A stretch of DNA of 64,000 nt from Tricholoma matsutake (GCA_026075535.2 AP026539.1:1302001-1366000); one strand, 5' to 3'. Positions 25,775 through 36,330 are shown, counted from the first letter of the stretch. The notes: generated from the letters alone by a model not told the origin. Made by a program: numbers and translations.

Positions 25775-26300
25775 CATCCCCAGTAGTATACAACCTAAAA
25801 AGCAATAAATTACAATTAGTTAGCTTACAAAAAGCAAATGAAAAAAACTCACATAGGGCCCAAACGACGCGATCTGCATCGTTTGGGCCCATGTTGGCTT
25901 GTTTGTGGGTGGTGGCATCGTTACTAGTAGATTATAACCTAGAAAACTAAAAAAATGAGTTAGTTAGTTTATTAAAACAAAAACAAAACAAAACAAACTT
26001 ACGTAGGGCCCAAACGACATGATCTGCATCATTTGGGCCCACGTTGGCTTGTTTGCGAGTGGTGGCATCGTTGCCAGTAGATTATAACCTAGAAAGCTAA
26101 AAAAAAGGTTAGTTAGTTTATAAAAACAAAAAGCAAATGAAAAAAACCTTACTTAGAGCCCAAACGATGTGATCTGCATTGTTTGGGCCCATGTTATGTC
26201 TGGCAGTCGAGTAGAACCTATAAAACAAATGAAACAAGTTAGTTAGTATGAAAAAACAAGAAGCAAATGAAAAAAAAACATACTTTGGGCCCACGTTCCG
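25775..26300 (-). repeat. Tandem intron-like module, left copy
   Basis: About three and a half units of ~150 bp. On the minus strand each unit reads: GGGCCCAAACGA-type palindrome, a GTAAG-like start, an A/T-rich stretch with CTAACTAA, and a TTTCTAG end followed by GTTATAATCTACTAGT. The inverted copy is at about 28010-28410. Confidence 0.65.
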
Positions 26301-26547
26301 TCCAGTCGGCTTGTTTGAAGGTGGTGGTGATGGTGGCATTGGGTGTGGGAATGGTGGTGGTGGGTGCACATGCAGTGGTGGTGGTAGAGTGGAGAGGAGG
26401 AGGAGGCAGCATTGGTGACAGTAGTGGTGGTGGTTGTGAGCTGGCAGTCATGTGTATGCATACTTATTAATTATTCCGTTAATGGCTGTGATTAACTACG
26501 TACCTTGGTTGGGTAATAAAAGTATAAAATGTATGCCCAAGAATAAT

Positions 26548-26625
26548 TGCTTGGTAGCTCAGTGGTTAAGCATGCTGTTATGTGTGCAGACCCAAGGTCG
26601 AGTGTTCAATTCATGATGTGTGTTG
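26548..26625 (+). other. tRNA-like segment 2, left copy
   Basis: A-box-like TAGCTCAGTGGTTAAGC with a B-box-like GTGTTCAATTC about 45 bp downstream. No clear acceptor stem. Together with segment 1 it gives the element two outward-lying tRNA-like blocks in opposite orientation. Confidence 0.5.
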
Positions 26626-27704
26626 AACTTTTATTTGGGAAAGCATGTGCTTTCCAGTTATTCCAGTTAGTCCAGTTATTCCTGTTATTCCGGTTGTGAT
26701 GAGTCCAGTCAGATTCCGGGGATTCTGGCTGTAAATTGGATCCTTATTCCGACTGGAATTGTGCTGCATAGGGAAAACTACATACAAAAAAAATTCCACC
26801 GGATTCCAGAAATTCCAGAAATTCCAGCCGGACAAACCGAAATCCAACCAGAATAGGTGGGGGAGTGTAAAGTACTCCTTTGTGTCAAGACCAATTTTCC
26901 TGACTGGAACTCCAATTGTTTTCCGCCACCCTTCCTGGCCGCTGATAGGTCCACTTTGTGGATTCAGCTCGGAAAATGTTTCCACATATTACAGTCAACT
27001 CCCACAACACTTCAAATGCTTATGAACTTTATGAACCTTTCTCAAAGTTTTTCGTGAGCCATCAGAACCCGCAGTTGAGACAGTACTGGAAGGGAAGCAG
27101 ATATACAGTTGAAGACTGGAAGATCATTGAGCCTTATAAAGTTGCATTCCGATCGCAGGAATCAAAAGCTGGCTGATTGCAAATACTCAAGTGCGACATC
27201 CTCCCAGCAATATTCAACTACTGGGCGTCAATTGACAGGGCCCCTATGGATGAGGAGGAGAGTCGCATTTGTGCCAAGGTAAACTCACAAGCATGTGAAG
27301 GTTGTATTATTGATCACATCGCCAGGAACTAACAACCTGGCTTTCCAACAACTGGCAAATGACCAAAGGCCTCTCACAGAAATTGAACCACTTCAAAGTA
27401 AAGCAGTCGGAAGTCATTTGGAGCTTGTACTAGGACCGAGTTTTCGAGTACTTTACACTCCCCCACCTATTCCGGTTGGATTCTGGTTCGTCCGGCCAGA
27501 ATTTCTGGAATTTCTGGAATCCGGTGGACTTTTTTTTGTATGTAGTTTTCCCTATGCAGCACAATTCCAGTCAGAATAAGGATCCAATTTACAGCCGGAA
27601 TCCCCGGAATCTGACTGGACTCATCACAACTGGAATAACAGGAATAACCAGACTAACCGGAATAACCGGAATGCATGTGCTTTCCCAAATAAAAAAGTTC
27701 AACA

Positions 27705-27780
27705 CACATCAATAATCAAACTCTCGACCTTGGGTCTGCATACATAACAGCATGCTTAACCACTGAGCTACCAAGCAATT
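27705..27780 (-). other. tRNA-like segment 2, right copy
   Basis: Reverse complement of the 26548-26625 segment. The A box is conserved, while the B-box region differs (GAGAGTTTGATTATTG), so this copy has drifted. Confidence 0.45.
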
Positions 27781-28009
27781 ATTCTTGGGCATACATTTAA
27801 TACTTTTATTAGCCAACCAAGGTACGTAGTTAATCACAGCCATTAACGGAATAATTAATAAGTATGCATATGCATGACATGTGACATGTGACTGCCAGCT
27901 ACCACCACTGTCGCCAATGCCGCCTCCTCCTCCTCTCCACTCTACCACCACCACTGTGTGCGCACCCACCACCACCATTCCCATGCCCAATGCCACCATC
28001 ACCGATCGC

Positions 28010-28410
28010 ATCATTTGGGCCCTACATAAGTTTTTTTCGTTTGGTTTTTGTTTTAATAAACTAACTAACTCATTTTTTTAATTTTCTAGGTTATAATCTA
28101 CTAGTAACAATGCCACCACCCACAAACGAGCCAACACGGGCCCAAATGATGTAGATCATGTCATTTGGGCCCTACATAAGTTTTTTTCATTTGGTTTTTG
28201 TTTTAATAAACTAACTAACTCATTTTTTTAATTTTCTAGGTTATAATCTACTAGTAATGACGCCACCACCCGCAAACGAGCCAACATGGGCCCAAACGAT
28301 GCAGATCACATCATTTGGGCCCTATGTGAGTTTTTTTCATTTGCTTTTTGTTTTTATAAGCTAACTAATTGTAATTTATTGCTTTTTAGGTTGTATACTA
28401 CTGGAACCTG
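28010..28410 (+). repeat. Tandem intron-like module, right copy
   Basis: About two and a half units of the module described at 25775-26300. Each has a TTTGGGCCCTACATAAGTTT start, a CTAACTAACTCA branch-site-like string and a TTTTCTAGGTTATAATC end. Confidence 0.65.
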
Positions 28411-28689
28411 CCACAACGAAAAATGTGCAACGCATGCCCATGCCCACCCAATCCCCTCCTCCCCATTCAAATGGGATGTGAGGCGGTCGACACGGGCTAG
28501 GAGGGTGCAGAGGGATGCCAGGAGAACTTGGAAGGGGGGTACCTGCCTAGTAAGCACCCACCAACTTCTGTACCTGTGCCATGTCGCACTGACGTGCCCA
28601 AACCCCCCCCCCCCCCAAAAAAAAACAAAAAAAACAGAAATTCAGACAGGGGACGACAGCAACAAATGATGACAAGCCACCCACCCCCA

Positions 28690-29330
28690 GCCTCACTCAT
28701 GGGGTGGAACGTGGGTGGAACAGCGCCCAGGCACAGGGACAGGAGACGACAATGACACACCACCCACCCCCAGCCTCACGAGCAACTGCTCGTGGGGTGG
28801 AACATGGGTGGAACGGCACCCAGGCACAGGGACAGGAGACGACAATGACACACCAGCCACCCCCAGCCTCACGAGCAACTGCTCGTGGGGTGGAACGTGG
28901 GTGGAATGGCACCCAGGTGCAGGGATAGGAGACGACAACGCACCACCTGCCCCCAGCCTCATGAGCAACTGCTCGTGGGGTGGAACGTGGGTGGAACGGC
29001 GCCCAGGCACAGGGACAGGAGACGACAACAACACACCACCTGCCCCCAGCCTCATGAGCAACTACTTGTGGGGTGGATCGTGGGTGGAATGACAATGATG
29101 ACAAGCCACCCACCCCACCCCCAGCCTCACGAGCAACTGCTTGTGGGGTGGAACGTGGGTGGAACAGCACCCAGGTGCAGGGATAGGAGATGACAACGCA
29201 CCACCTGCCCCCAGCCTCACGAGCAACTGCTCGTGGGGTGGATTGTGGGTGGAACGACAATGATGACAAGCCACCTACCCCCAGCCTCACGAGCAACTGC
29301 TCATGGGGTGGATTGTGGGTGGAAGGACAG
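28690..29330 (-). repeat. GC-rich minisatellite, right copy (about eight units)
   Basis: The same unit as at 25215-25530, inverted, with about twice as many copies. Related single units are seen near 49317-49360 and near 63937-63962. The long repetitive frames on both strands (for example 28697-29368) follow from the repeat length and are not evidence of a protein. Confidence 0.8.
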
Positions 29331-29691
29331 ACAACAGCAGGGTCACGTCCCCTCCCCCTCCCCTGCACTTTGTGTGGGGAGGGAGTTTTTTTGTACTTTT
29401 AATTATTTATTAGTATTGTGCCCCCCCTCCCCTGTTTTGCATGGGGGAGGGATTTTTTTCTTCATGTTTTTACCTCCCCCCTCGCGTTTGGCATGAGGGG
29501 TTAGCTTTTTATGTATATAAATAAAACTCCCTCTTGCATCTTGTGAGAGGGAGGATTTTTTGTTTATCTATGTAATCACAATCATCCCCACTCAATGTGA
29601 GGGATGTGGTTAATTAAAAAAATTTGATCTTAACTACTTCAAAAAAAATTAGAGTGTCATGAATAAACATTATATTACTATCTAATAATTC

Positions 29692-29775
29692 TCCTGTGGC
29701 TCAACTGGTTAAGCACACATGTTTGGTTTGTCATGTGATCACTCTAATCAAGATGTCTTGAGTTCAATCCTTACT
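29692..29775 (+). other. tRNA-like segment 1, right copy
   Basis: Plus-strand counterpart of 24755-24840, nearly identical, with the same A-box and B-box strings. Confidence 0.5.
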
Positions 29776-31554
29776 CTGCACAAATATATTTTGTAGGCAC
29801 TTTGACAACTTAAGACTTGAAATTTGACTATCCATTAGGCTATATACTCTAAGTTGAGGATCTGGAGTAACCAGAATCTGGTCAGAATAACTGGAATAAC
29901 TGGACTCTGACTGGAATAATTGGACTCCAACCAGAATAACTGGACTCCAACTGGAATAACTGGACTCCAACCGGAATAGGTGGGGGAGGGTAAATTACAG
30001 GAGTTTTCCAACAGATTGCAAACCTGTTAGGTGTTGAGGATGCCACCACAAGTACACCAGGATGGTTCCAAGCGCAACTGCCAGCTATCAAACATGTTTT
30101 TGACACCATGAATGCAGAGGAGAAAGCCATCCTTGAAGTCGAACAGGAGAAAATGATGTGGGAAGGATATCCTGAGCAGACAAAGTGAGTGTAAGTTGAA
30201 GCTGATGCCATTGCTGGACATAACGAACATTTCACAGTCTAGCAGACAAATACCTCCTTAAACATGTGGTGGAGAATGCACAATAATGGTGGCTGGAAAT
30301 GGGGGTGTTGTCTGTGACATTTACAGCCTATACTACACCTAATGGTTTGATGGTTGTTGATGCATGAGTCCCCAAATCATTTACTGCCAATGTGATGCCA
30401 TTGTTAATTGGGTTAGTGTTGTGTTATGTTGCATTGCCGACCTTGAAGCAAGGTGTGATGGGCATAAAAACTTGATATAACTCATAAAGTTTCACTTCAG
30501 TTCAGTTACTTGATCATGATACATGTCCAGAAACAATCGTGCAGGGGTGGCTATCAGAGAGGCAACATTTTCGTGACTGGAGTCGGCATCGGCATCGACT
30601 AATGATGGCTTCCCGATCCTTCCCACATCATGGAAAGGATCACAATTCAAGAAAAAAGAGCTGGAAGAATGGTTTATGTTGTATGTTGGCCAGCATTACA
30701 GTATGTTGACTTCCTATTCTACAAACCATTACTTATCTCCTGCAGAACTAGCAAACAATGGTCATAGTCACCATATCCCATTCAAAGCAATTGCAGATCA
30801 GACATCATCATTTGTCGGTTCAAAATCAGAGACCCACGGAACATGCACAAGAGTGTCATAGAAGACTTCTTTGACCATGTTCTGCAATGACAAATAGTGC
30901 AGGGCCCTGAAAGAGCATTCCAGTTCAAAGCAATCAAAGCCATGGATGGAAGTGTGGCTCCTGCACACTATCCGAATGGTTTGAATAACCCTTCACCCTC
31001 CCAACACATTTCCAAACACAGGGGCCGAAGAAATGATGATCCCGATCCTCATAGTGGCACTGAGCTTGGGGCTGTTGCTGATGCCAAACTGCCTTCTGCA
31101 AACTGCAGGGGCCAAAGAAATGATGATGCTGATGCTGATCCTCAACCCAGCACCAAACTGGAGGCCGTTGCTGCTGCCAAACTGCCTGCTGCATCAAGAG
31201 GCAGAAAAGTTGTCAAAGGCAAACCCAAGCACAAGGAAGCTCGCTGAATATCAACAGCAGGACAGACCCCAAATTCTGATACAACTGAATCACAATATGT
31301 CCAAGTGGATCAAATGACAATGGACAGCCTCTGCATGGTTGGTGTCACTCAACCACAGCCAATTAATGGTCCTAGTGATGGTGAACCAGAATAGACACAT
31401 TTACATGAGATGCATCACGCCTGGATCAGCTGGAAACGCCATTGTAAATGATCCCCCATGCCCAATTGATCCATTTCTGTTGGATATACCTCAAGAGAGC
31501 TCACAATGCCCTAAGCCTCAACCACTTTTAGGGGGAAATCGGACGGAGCATCCT

Positions 31555-31765
31555 ATTGCAAGGGCAAGGGCTTTAGCAGCATTAGTGGGATCAGGAATGG
31601 CAACAGTGGCATTGGCAATGGCAACACCAATATTGGCAATGGCACCAGTAGGATCGGCAATGGCAACACCAATATTGGCAACAACAACAGTACAATTGGC
31701 AATGGCAACATCGGCAACAGCAAAAGTATGATCAGCAATGGCAACATCAGGATTGGCAGCAAACC
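31555..31765 (+). repeat. GGCAAT/GGCAAC hexanucleotide repeat
   Basis: About thirty imperfect hexamers of the GGCAAT, GGCAAC and GGATCG type. In the plus frame of the neighbouring ORF they encode Ile-Gly-Asn-Gly-Asn repeats. Confidence 0.8.
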
Positions 31766-32130
31766 CATCCTCGGCATGAGCATGACCTATCCAAAGGACA
31801 GCCGATGACCTTGCACAGCAGGAAGCCATTTCAACCCAGGCTGTTGGGAGGAGACAGAGAATTAAAAAAGTGAAATTTGCCATGTAGATTTACAAATAAA
31901 ACACTATGTAATGTGAAAAAAAAGATAGTCCAACTTTATGTACATGCCGAATCACATCTATTCTTTTCTGCCTTGCTTTGTCTCCCCTCTGTCCTCAGAT
32001 TTTCATGCTCTCTTCCTTGGGTTTGGCTGAGGGGTGGTACTTCTGGAACATAGTCCAGATGGACCAGGGGTCAGCCCATGTGGGGATCAGCGCAGCTGTG
32101 CAGGGGGAGGGGAGGGCCGGGGTGAGGTGA

Positions 32131-34093
32131 TTACATTGACTGCCAATGCTGGTGGGGTAAGTGCCAATGCCAGGGCAGCAGGCTTGGGCTCAGCAAGCAA
32201 CATTGGGGGGAAGAGGAGAGGGAGTGGTGGGGCCATTGATGTTGTGGGCTGTACCATTTCTTGAGAATCCTGTGGTGTGGCAGGAATAATTTGGATGGGG
32301 GGGCACCAGCCAAGGATGCTTCCCCCACCACCTCTTCTGGCACAGCCAGTCCCTCCTCACCATGCTCAGGCTCAGTATTACTCTCGACAAATCCCCCCTC
32401 CTCAACCAGTTCTGCCATCTGTTCCTCTTTGTCACTGGCAGTGGCAGCTGGAGCGGCAATGGGAGTGGGAGCCAGAGTTGGGGCAGGAGTGGGAGCAGGA
32501 GTGGGAGCAGGACCAGGACCAGGACCAGGACCAGGAGCAGGAACAGGAGCGGGAGCGGGAGTGGCATCGCCTTCCTCAGCATCTGTCATTTCTTCCCAAT
32601 CTGCCTCTGCCCTCCTGATTGGAGTCCTCTCGAGGTGAACCACCTGCCCAGCCATGTAACCATTGTACAACATAATGGGCTGTGCGCCCGCCTGCAACCC
32701 AAAGTATCCTTCAATGTCGTTCACCCTGTTTTGAAGCAAGTCAACCATCTCCCAGAGTTCTTGTACGTGGAGTTGGGACTCTACGAATGACTCTTCATTC
32801 CACCATGCATGCTTGTACATGTCTTCCTCCAGTTGGTATAGACGTCCAGTGAAGGTGGCATAGTCACCGGCAGAGGGGTAGGGAGTCAGGGCAGGGAGGG
32901 CAGTCAGCTCAGGCTCAGGATCAGCCATGTCGATATCCTCTTCCACAGCTATGGGTATACATGTTAGTGGTTTTATGTGTCATGATATGGAAGAGCTAAC
33001 CTTTGGATTCTCCTTTTTGGCTTGCAGTGAACCGCCTAGACAATTCCTCTCCACTGTCTTCACTGGAAAATTGCACCTTCTTTGCTTTTCTTCTTGCCAA
33101 TCCTTTTGCTTTCTTGGTTCTTGGCACTTGATCCACATCCTCTGGATCGCACTGAACTTTCCCTTTCCCACAGAAGTAGCAGGCTGTTTTCCCATTCACC
33201 TGCTCCCAACACTCATGCCTAAGCCTGACACATTGTGCACATGGCATCATTCACAAACTCCCTTGCTGGGGTGCTCCTCATGCCGCCCTTGCTGCGTTGT
33301 GCTGCTTCCACTCCATCCTGGGATTGGCACCGGCATCCCTCTCCCTCTCCTCATCAAAATCCTCCTCTGATCCCCTGCTACTCTGCACCTCTTGTGGCCT
33401 GGGTCTCACTGTGATTGCTGGCAGCATTGGTCGCTGGGCTGGGGCTGGAAGTCTGGATCCTGATGCTTCTGGTTGGGCCTGCATCTTTGCCAGTGCCAGT
33501 GCCACTTCTATCCTTGTTGGTGTCGGCATTGCTGCTGCCGTCCCTGTCTTTGCCGCTCACTTTCTTGGCCAGTGCCAGTGCCGTTCCCGCTGCTGGTCCT
33601 GTCCCTGCTGCTGTTCCCATTCCCGCTGCCATTCCCATTCCTGCTGCTGTTCCCATTCCTGCTGCCATGGCTGTTCCACCTGCCCTTGCCATTCCAACTG
33701 CCATCGCTGCTGCCATTGGTCCAGCCAATGTGGACACAGGACCTGTTATGCCCTTTTTCTCATCGAAGGTCTTCATTGCCCTCAGTTGACCTTCAATAAA
33801 CTTCTGGTCCCCTGTCCTGTCTGACTTTGACCATGCTACCACAAATCCCCACAAAAAGGCATTGGCCTGGAAGATGGCCTGCACATCCTCTGTGAGAACC
33901 TCTCTTTGCCAGGCAAATAATGTTTTCTACAATTGGTAAGTGCATCATTGATCTGATAGCATGCCAATCCACTCACAAGGGCCAATTTTCTTTCCTTCAT
34001 CACGGCCTTGATACTTTGGTCCCAAAGGCCATTGCAGATGGATTGCTCGATCTCGCTGATCTGGACAAGCACTTGTTGGCGTGTAACGTTCAT
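32131..34093 (-). CDS. Multi-exon hypothetical protein with two Cys clusters (approximate model)
   Basis: Minus-strand coding blocks separated by short intron-like gaps. The first exon starts at ATG 34093 (MNVTRQQVLVQISEIEQS) and runs to about 33930. The second (about 33884-33378) includes Met/Gly/Ala repeats made of hexamers. The third (about 33250-32996) has two clusters, C-A-Q-C-x6-C and C-Y-F-C-x6-C, which could bind zinc. The fourth (about 32946-32131) is acidic with coiled-coil character (ESQLHVQELWEMVDLLQNRV) and a long Pro/Ala/Gly repeat. Exon borders are approximate. Proteins with such paired Cys clusters are frequent in Agaricomycete repeat regions, and function is unknown. It is divergent from the gene at 34255, with 161 bp between the starts. 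Confidence 0.4.
32430..32570. repeat. GGAGCA/GGACCA hexanucleotide repeat
   Basis: Tandem hexamers read as a Pro-Ala-Pro-Gly repeat on the minus strand in the acidic exon of the hypothetical gene at 32131-34093. Perfect GGACCA copies occur near 32510-32535. Confidence 0.8.
33575..33720. repeat. CATTCC/GCTGCC hexanucleotide repeat
   Basis: Imperfect tandem hexamers of the CCATTC, CTGCTG and TTCCCA type inside the second block of the gene above. On the minus strand they encode Ala-Gly-Met-Gly repeats. Confidence 0.75.
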
Positions 34094-34254
34094 GGTTGAT
34101 GAGTCAGCTGCAGCAGCAGGGTCAATGTTGAGATGAAAAAGAGTGAAACACTGAAAATCAACAATCACGTGTTGTTGATCGATATACAATATATACAAAC
34201 AAATAATGTCCTGATTAAACGGTATCACTTGTTATCATCTGTGTTATCTATACC

Positions 34255-35024
34255 ATGAGCAATCAGCAAACTGACACTTACATTCCTGATGGATATGTCA
34301 TTATCCGAGGTGACAATGGGCAGCACTATCTAGTGCCCCATTGTATGATTCCAGCTACCCACCAGGCAATGGAGGCCTATTGCAAGAAGGTTGAATTCAA
34401 TGTACACATGGCACATGGGGGGGTAAGATTTCCTTCTTTTCAAAGTCTCATTGCCACCAGCCTAGCTGTCTTGGCCTGATGCCATCCTTGGGCCAATGTC
34501 ATCCTGTTGGCTGATGCTGTGTCTTAGCCAATGCCGCATCTTGGCTGATGCCGTGTCTTGGCCGATGCCGTTTCTTGGCTGATGCCATGTCTTGTTTGCC
34601 TCATCTATCCTCTCACTGATGACTTTGCAGTCTGGAAACATGACTGATAAACCATACTACTATGCATTGGCCTGCAACCAGCTAATGCTACCTGCTGATC
34701 CAGTAAGTGCCTTGTCCTCATTTGTATGACTGTTAGTTCATCCTGTTGCAGAAATTGACAGACAGGGAGCTGTTGAGCTGCCATGCCAAAGTGAAAGCCC
34801 TGCAAAACAACCTTGGCACCTCATACAAGGATGCCAGTCATTGTCTCTACATGGCCAAGGTTGAGAAGCTGGAACAGCAAGATGTCACATTGAAGACATA
34901 TGTGACCTTGAAGGAAAGGATGGAATATAATCTGAAATTATTCGAACGCAGGTTCTCAGACATTCAAATGAGATCATTGTCCCATGATGACAACATGGCC
35001 AATCCCGCTGGTTCTCACAATTAG
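34255..35024 (+). CDS. Hypothetical 170-residue protein, three exons
   Basis: Exons 34255-34422, 34631-34702 and 34752-35024, all phase 0 with GT-AG borders (GTAAGA...TTTGCAG and GTAAGT...TTGCAG), giving 513 nt and no internal stop. The product begins MSNQQTDTYIPDGYVIIRGD and ends in an amphipathic helical region with coiled-coil character (about residues 95-150: LYMAKVEKLEQQDVTLKTYV). No enzymatic motif recognised. Intron 1 is long for this genome (208 bp) because it holds a ~15-bp repeat containing GATGCC. An intact reading frame among so many decayed ones is notable. It starts 161 bp from the divergent gene at 34093. Confidence 0.55.
34483..34600 (+). repeat. TCTTGGCCGATGCCG-type minisatellite inside an intron
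   Basis: About seven imperfect ~15-bp units (TCTTGGCTGATGCCG and variants) fill most of intron 1 of the gene at 34255-35024. Confidence 0.75.
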
Positions 35025-35810
35025 CTAGTACCGACATTGTTATTTTAGCTAGGATGAACACTGCTGTTTTGTTGATTTTGTTCATTCATACTGCCTGTGC
35101 CCATTGTGCATCTGGTTTGCTAATGCCCATTGCCGATGCTCTTGATATATAGATTTCCACCCCAAAGTGTCTGTCTGCTGCTGCCGATGTTGATGTTGAT
35201 GTCGATTTCTGTGCCAACGTGTCTGCTGATGCCAATGCCGATGGCTGTGACTATTTCATCAACAATATTAGATTCTTACCGCACATCTATGCCAATGCCA
35301 ATGCTGATGCCGATGCCAAATACCGTGTCCAATGCTATCTCATAGGTACAAGCAAGAATTGTAAAAGACCCATTTGGTAGGTCTGCACTACATAGAATGA
35401 ATTATTGCATCATTGCCCATAGCTAGGCCATACAGTCTCCTATGCACATCTATACCAAGCATTGTAATTCACTATAGTACACACAGCTAGGTCGTACTGT
35501 TATGGCAAAGTGGTGCCTGATGCCGATGCCATACTTCTATGCCGATGCCGTTGCTGATGCCGATGCTGTTGCTGATGCCGATGCCATTGCTGAGTACCAT
35601 GTACACTATCTCTGATCTGTATATTATTAACATTCTTCATAGTGTATCACAAGCAAGAATTGTAAAAGTGTATTCATTTGATACTAGTACATGTTATACA
35701 TACTATGAGAGTGTTCAATGGCGTCCACCAAACCCATATCATTTGATACACTGTATGCGTTCGATAGACCATATTATTCGGTACAGTGTAGCTTACCTAT
35801 GTGGTATATG
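35025..35810. repeat. GATGCC-rich low-complexity region, no gene
   Basis: Two hexamer-rich stretches at 35125-35345 and 35515-35600 (GCCGATGCCGATGCC type). The short Met/Pro/Leu frames are produced by the repeat. Nothing else recognised. Confidence 0.6.
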
Positions 35811-36330
35811 CTGGAGCCTCCATGCTCAGCTGGTTGAGAGGAAGTCAATCTCATCACACGAGTCCGATGAGAAATGGCTGGACAATGAAGCTAATTTGGT
35901 TGATGAGCAACAGGTTTTGGATGTTCTGGAGAGTGCTTCAGATTATGAGAGAGGCTTGGAACAACTTAATGATGTGTAGAAGGGTGCTGTCAAATGATTA
36001 TGGGAGGTGGTAGGAGATCTAAGCAAGGTGGTGGGCAAGAAGTGAAAATGTATGTTAATGAATTGCAACTCCAGTGTTTGTTACAGTAACAAATGAACAT
36101 GAAGGGCCTGAAACCAAAGCTAAGGAATCCAATGAGAAGAATCAGCTGTAGATAGTTTACCTTATTCATCATAAATAGTTGTTTTGCGCTTGAGAAATAT
36201 AAAGCTGATTTTTACAAATTTTTACTGATTTTTTGGGACCTAATTTTAGCACCCTCCAACCCCATACTCCCTCGTAACCCATAGCCTGCAGTGTCCACAG
36301 AGGGGTATGGGTTAAGAGGGAGTCGACTGT
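35811..36330 (+). mobile_element. Truncated copy of a TIR DNA element
   Basis: About 90% similar by eye to 55185-56238 once a nested 553-bp insertion is removed from the latter. Carries the peptide remnant KWLDNEANLVDEQQVLDVLE. The right end holds the inverted pair ACTCCCTCGTAACCCATA/TATGGGTTAAGAGGGAGT. The left end of the element is missing here. Confidence 0.7.

Larger units (their letters stand above)
24471..26873 (+). mobile_element. Non-autonomous element, left copy of an inverted pair
   Basis: 2.40 kb. Starts TGTAATTTACCCTCCCCCAC and ends GGTGGGGGAGTGTAAAGT, so the ends are imperfect inverted repeats. ACTC occurs just outside both ends (24467-24470 and 26874-26877). Inside, in order: subterminal TCCAGTTATTC(C)GGTT repeats, a minus-strand tRNA-like segment (24755-24840), a run of short hairpins (24930-25190), a GC-rich minisatellite (25215-25530), a tandem intron-like module (25775-26300), a GGTGGTGGT-rich region, a plus-strand tRNA-like segment (26548-26625), and more subterminal repeats. 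No coding gene. The right copy (27450-30000) is its reverse complement, with different repeat numbers. Confidence 0.85.
27450..30000 (-). mobile_element. Non-autonomous element, right copy of an inverted pair
   Basis: 2.55 kb, the reverse complement of the element at 24471-26873. GAGT (the complement of ACTC) flanks it at 27446-27449 and 30001-30004. It interrupts a plus-strand frame: the peptide before it (ELVLGPSFRV) continues after it as FQQIANLLGVEDATTST when the element and one GAGT are removed. It holds about eight GC-rich minisatellite units against about four in the left copy. The 572 bp between the copies is unrelated single-copy DNA, so this is two separate insertions rather than one foldback. 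Confidence 0.85.
26930..31886 (+). pseudogene. Plus-strand TE ORF interrupted by the right inverted-pair element
   Basis: Fragments on one strand, in order. 26958-27176 has a WKGSRYTVEDWKIIEPYKVAF segment. About 27180-27445 has LKCDILPAIFNYWASID and ends ELVLGPSFRV. After the 2551-bp insertion the frame resumes at 30005 with a GWFQAQLPAIKHVFDTM motif. A GTGAGT...CACAG intron follows near 30186, then a short block with one stop. The segment at 30676-31247 has SPAELANNGHSHHIPFKAIA and PERAFQFKAIKAMDGS. The tail has Gly-Asn-Gly-Asn repeats encoded by GGCAAT hexamers and ends RIKKVKFAM. I recognise it as the type of large hypothetical protein carried by basidiomycete transposons but cannot assign a domain. 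Stops near 30287 and 30366 mark it as decayed. Confidence 0.45.

Noticed and set aside
28697..29368. Long open frame (223 residues) and several overlapping ones rich in Trp-Asn-Gly or His-Pro-Arg
   Set aside because: Produced by the GC-rich minisatellite whose units lack stops; open in several frames and on both strands.
24471..30000. Interpretation of the 24-30 kb region as one giant foldback element
   Set aside because: Each arm has its own pair of terminal inverted repeats and its own ACTC/GAGT flanks, and the 572-bp middle belongs to a separate ORF, so two insertions explain it better.
31553..31783. Leu/Pro-rich frame resembling a membrane protein on the minus strand
   Set aside because: It is the reverse reading of the GGCAAT hexanucleotide repeat.
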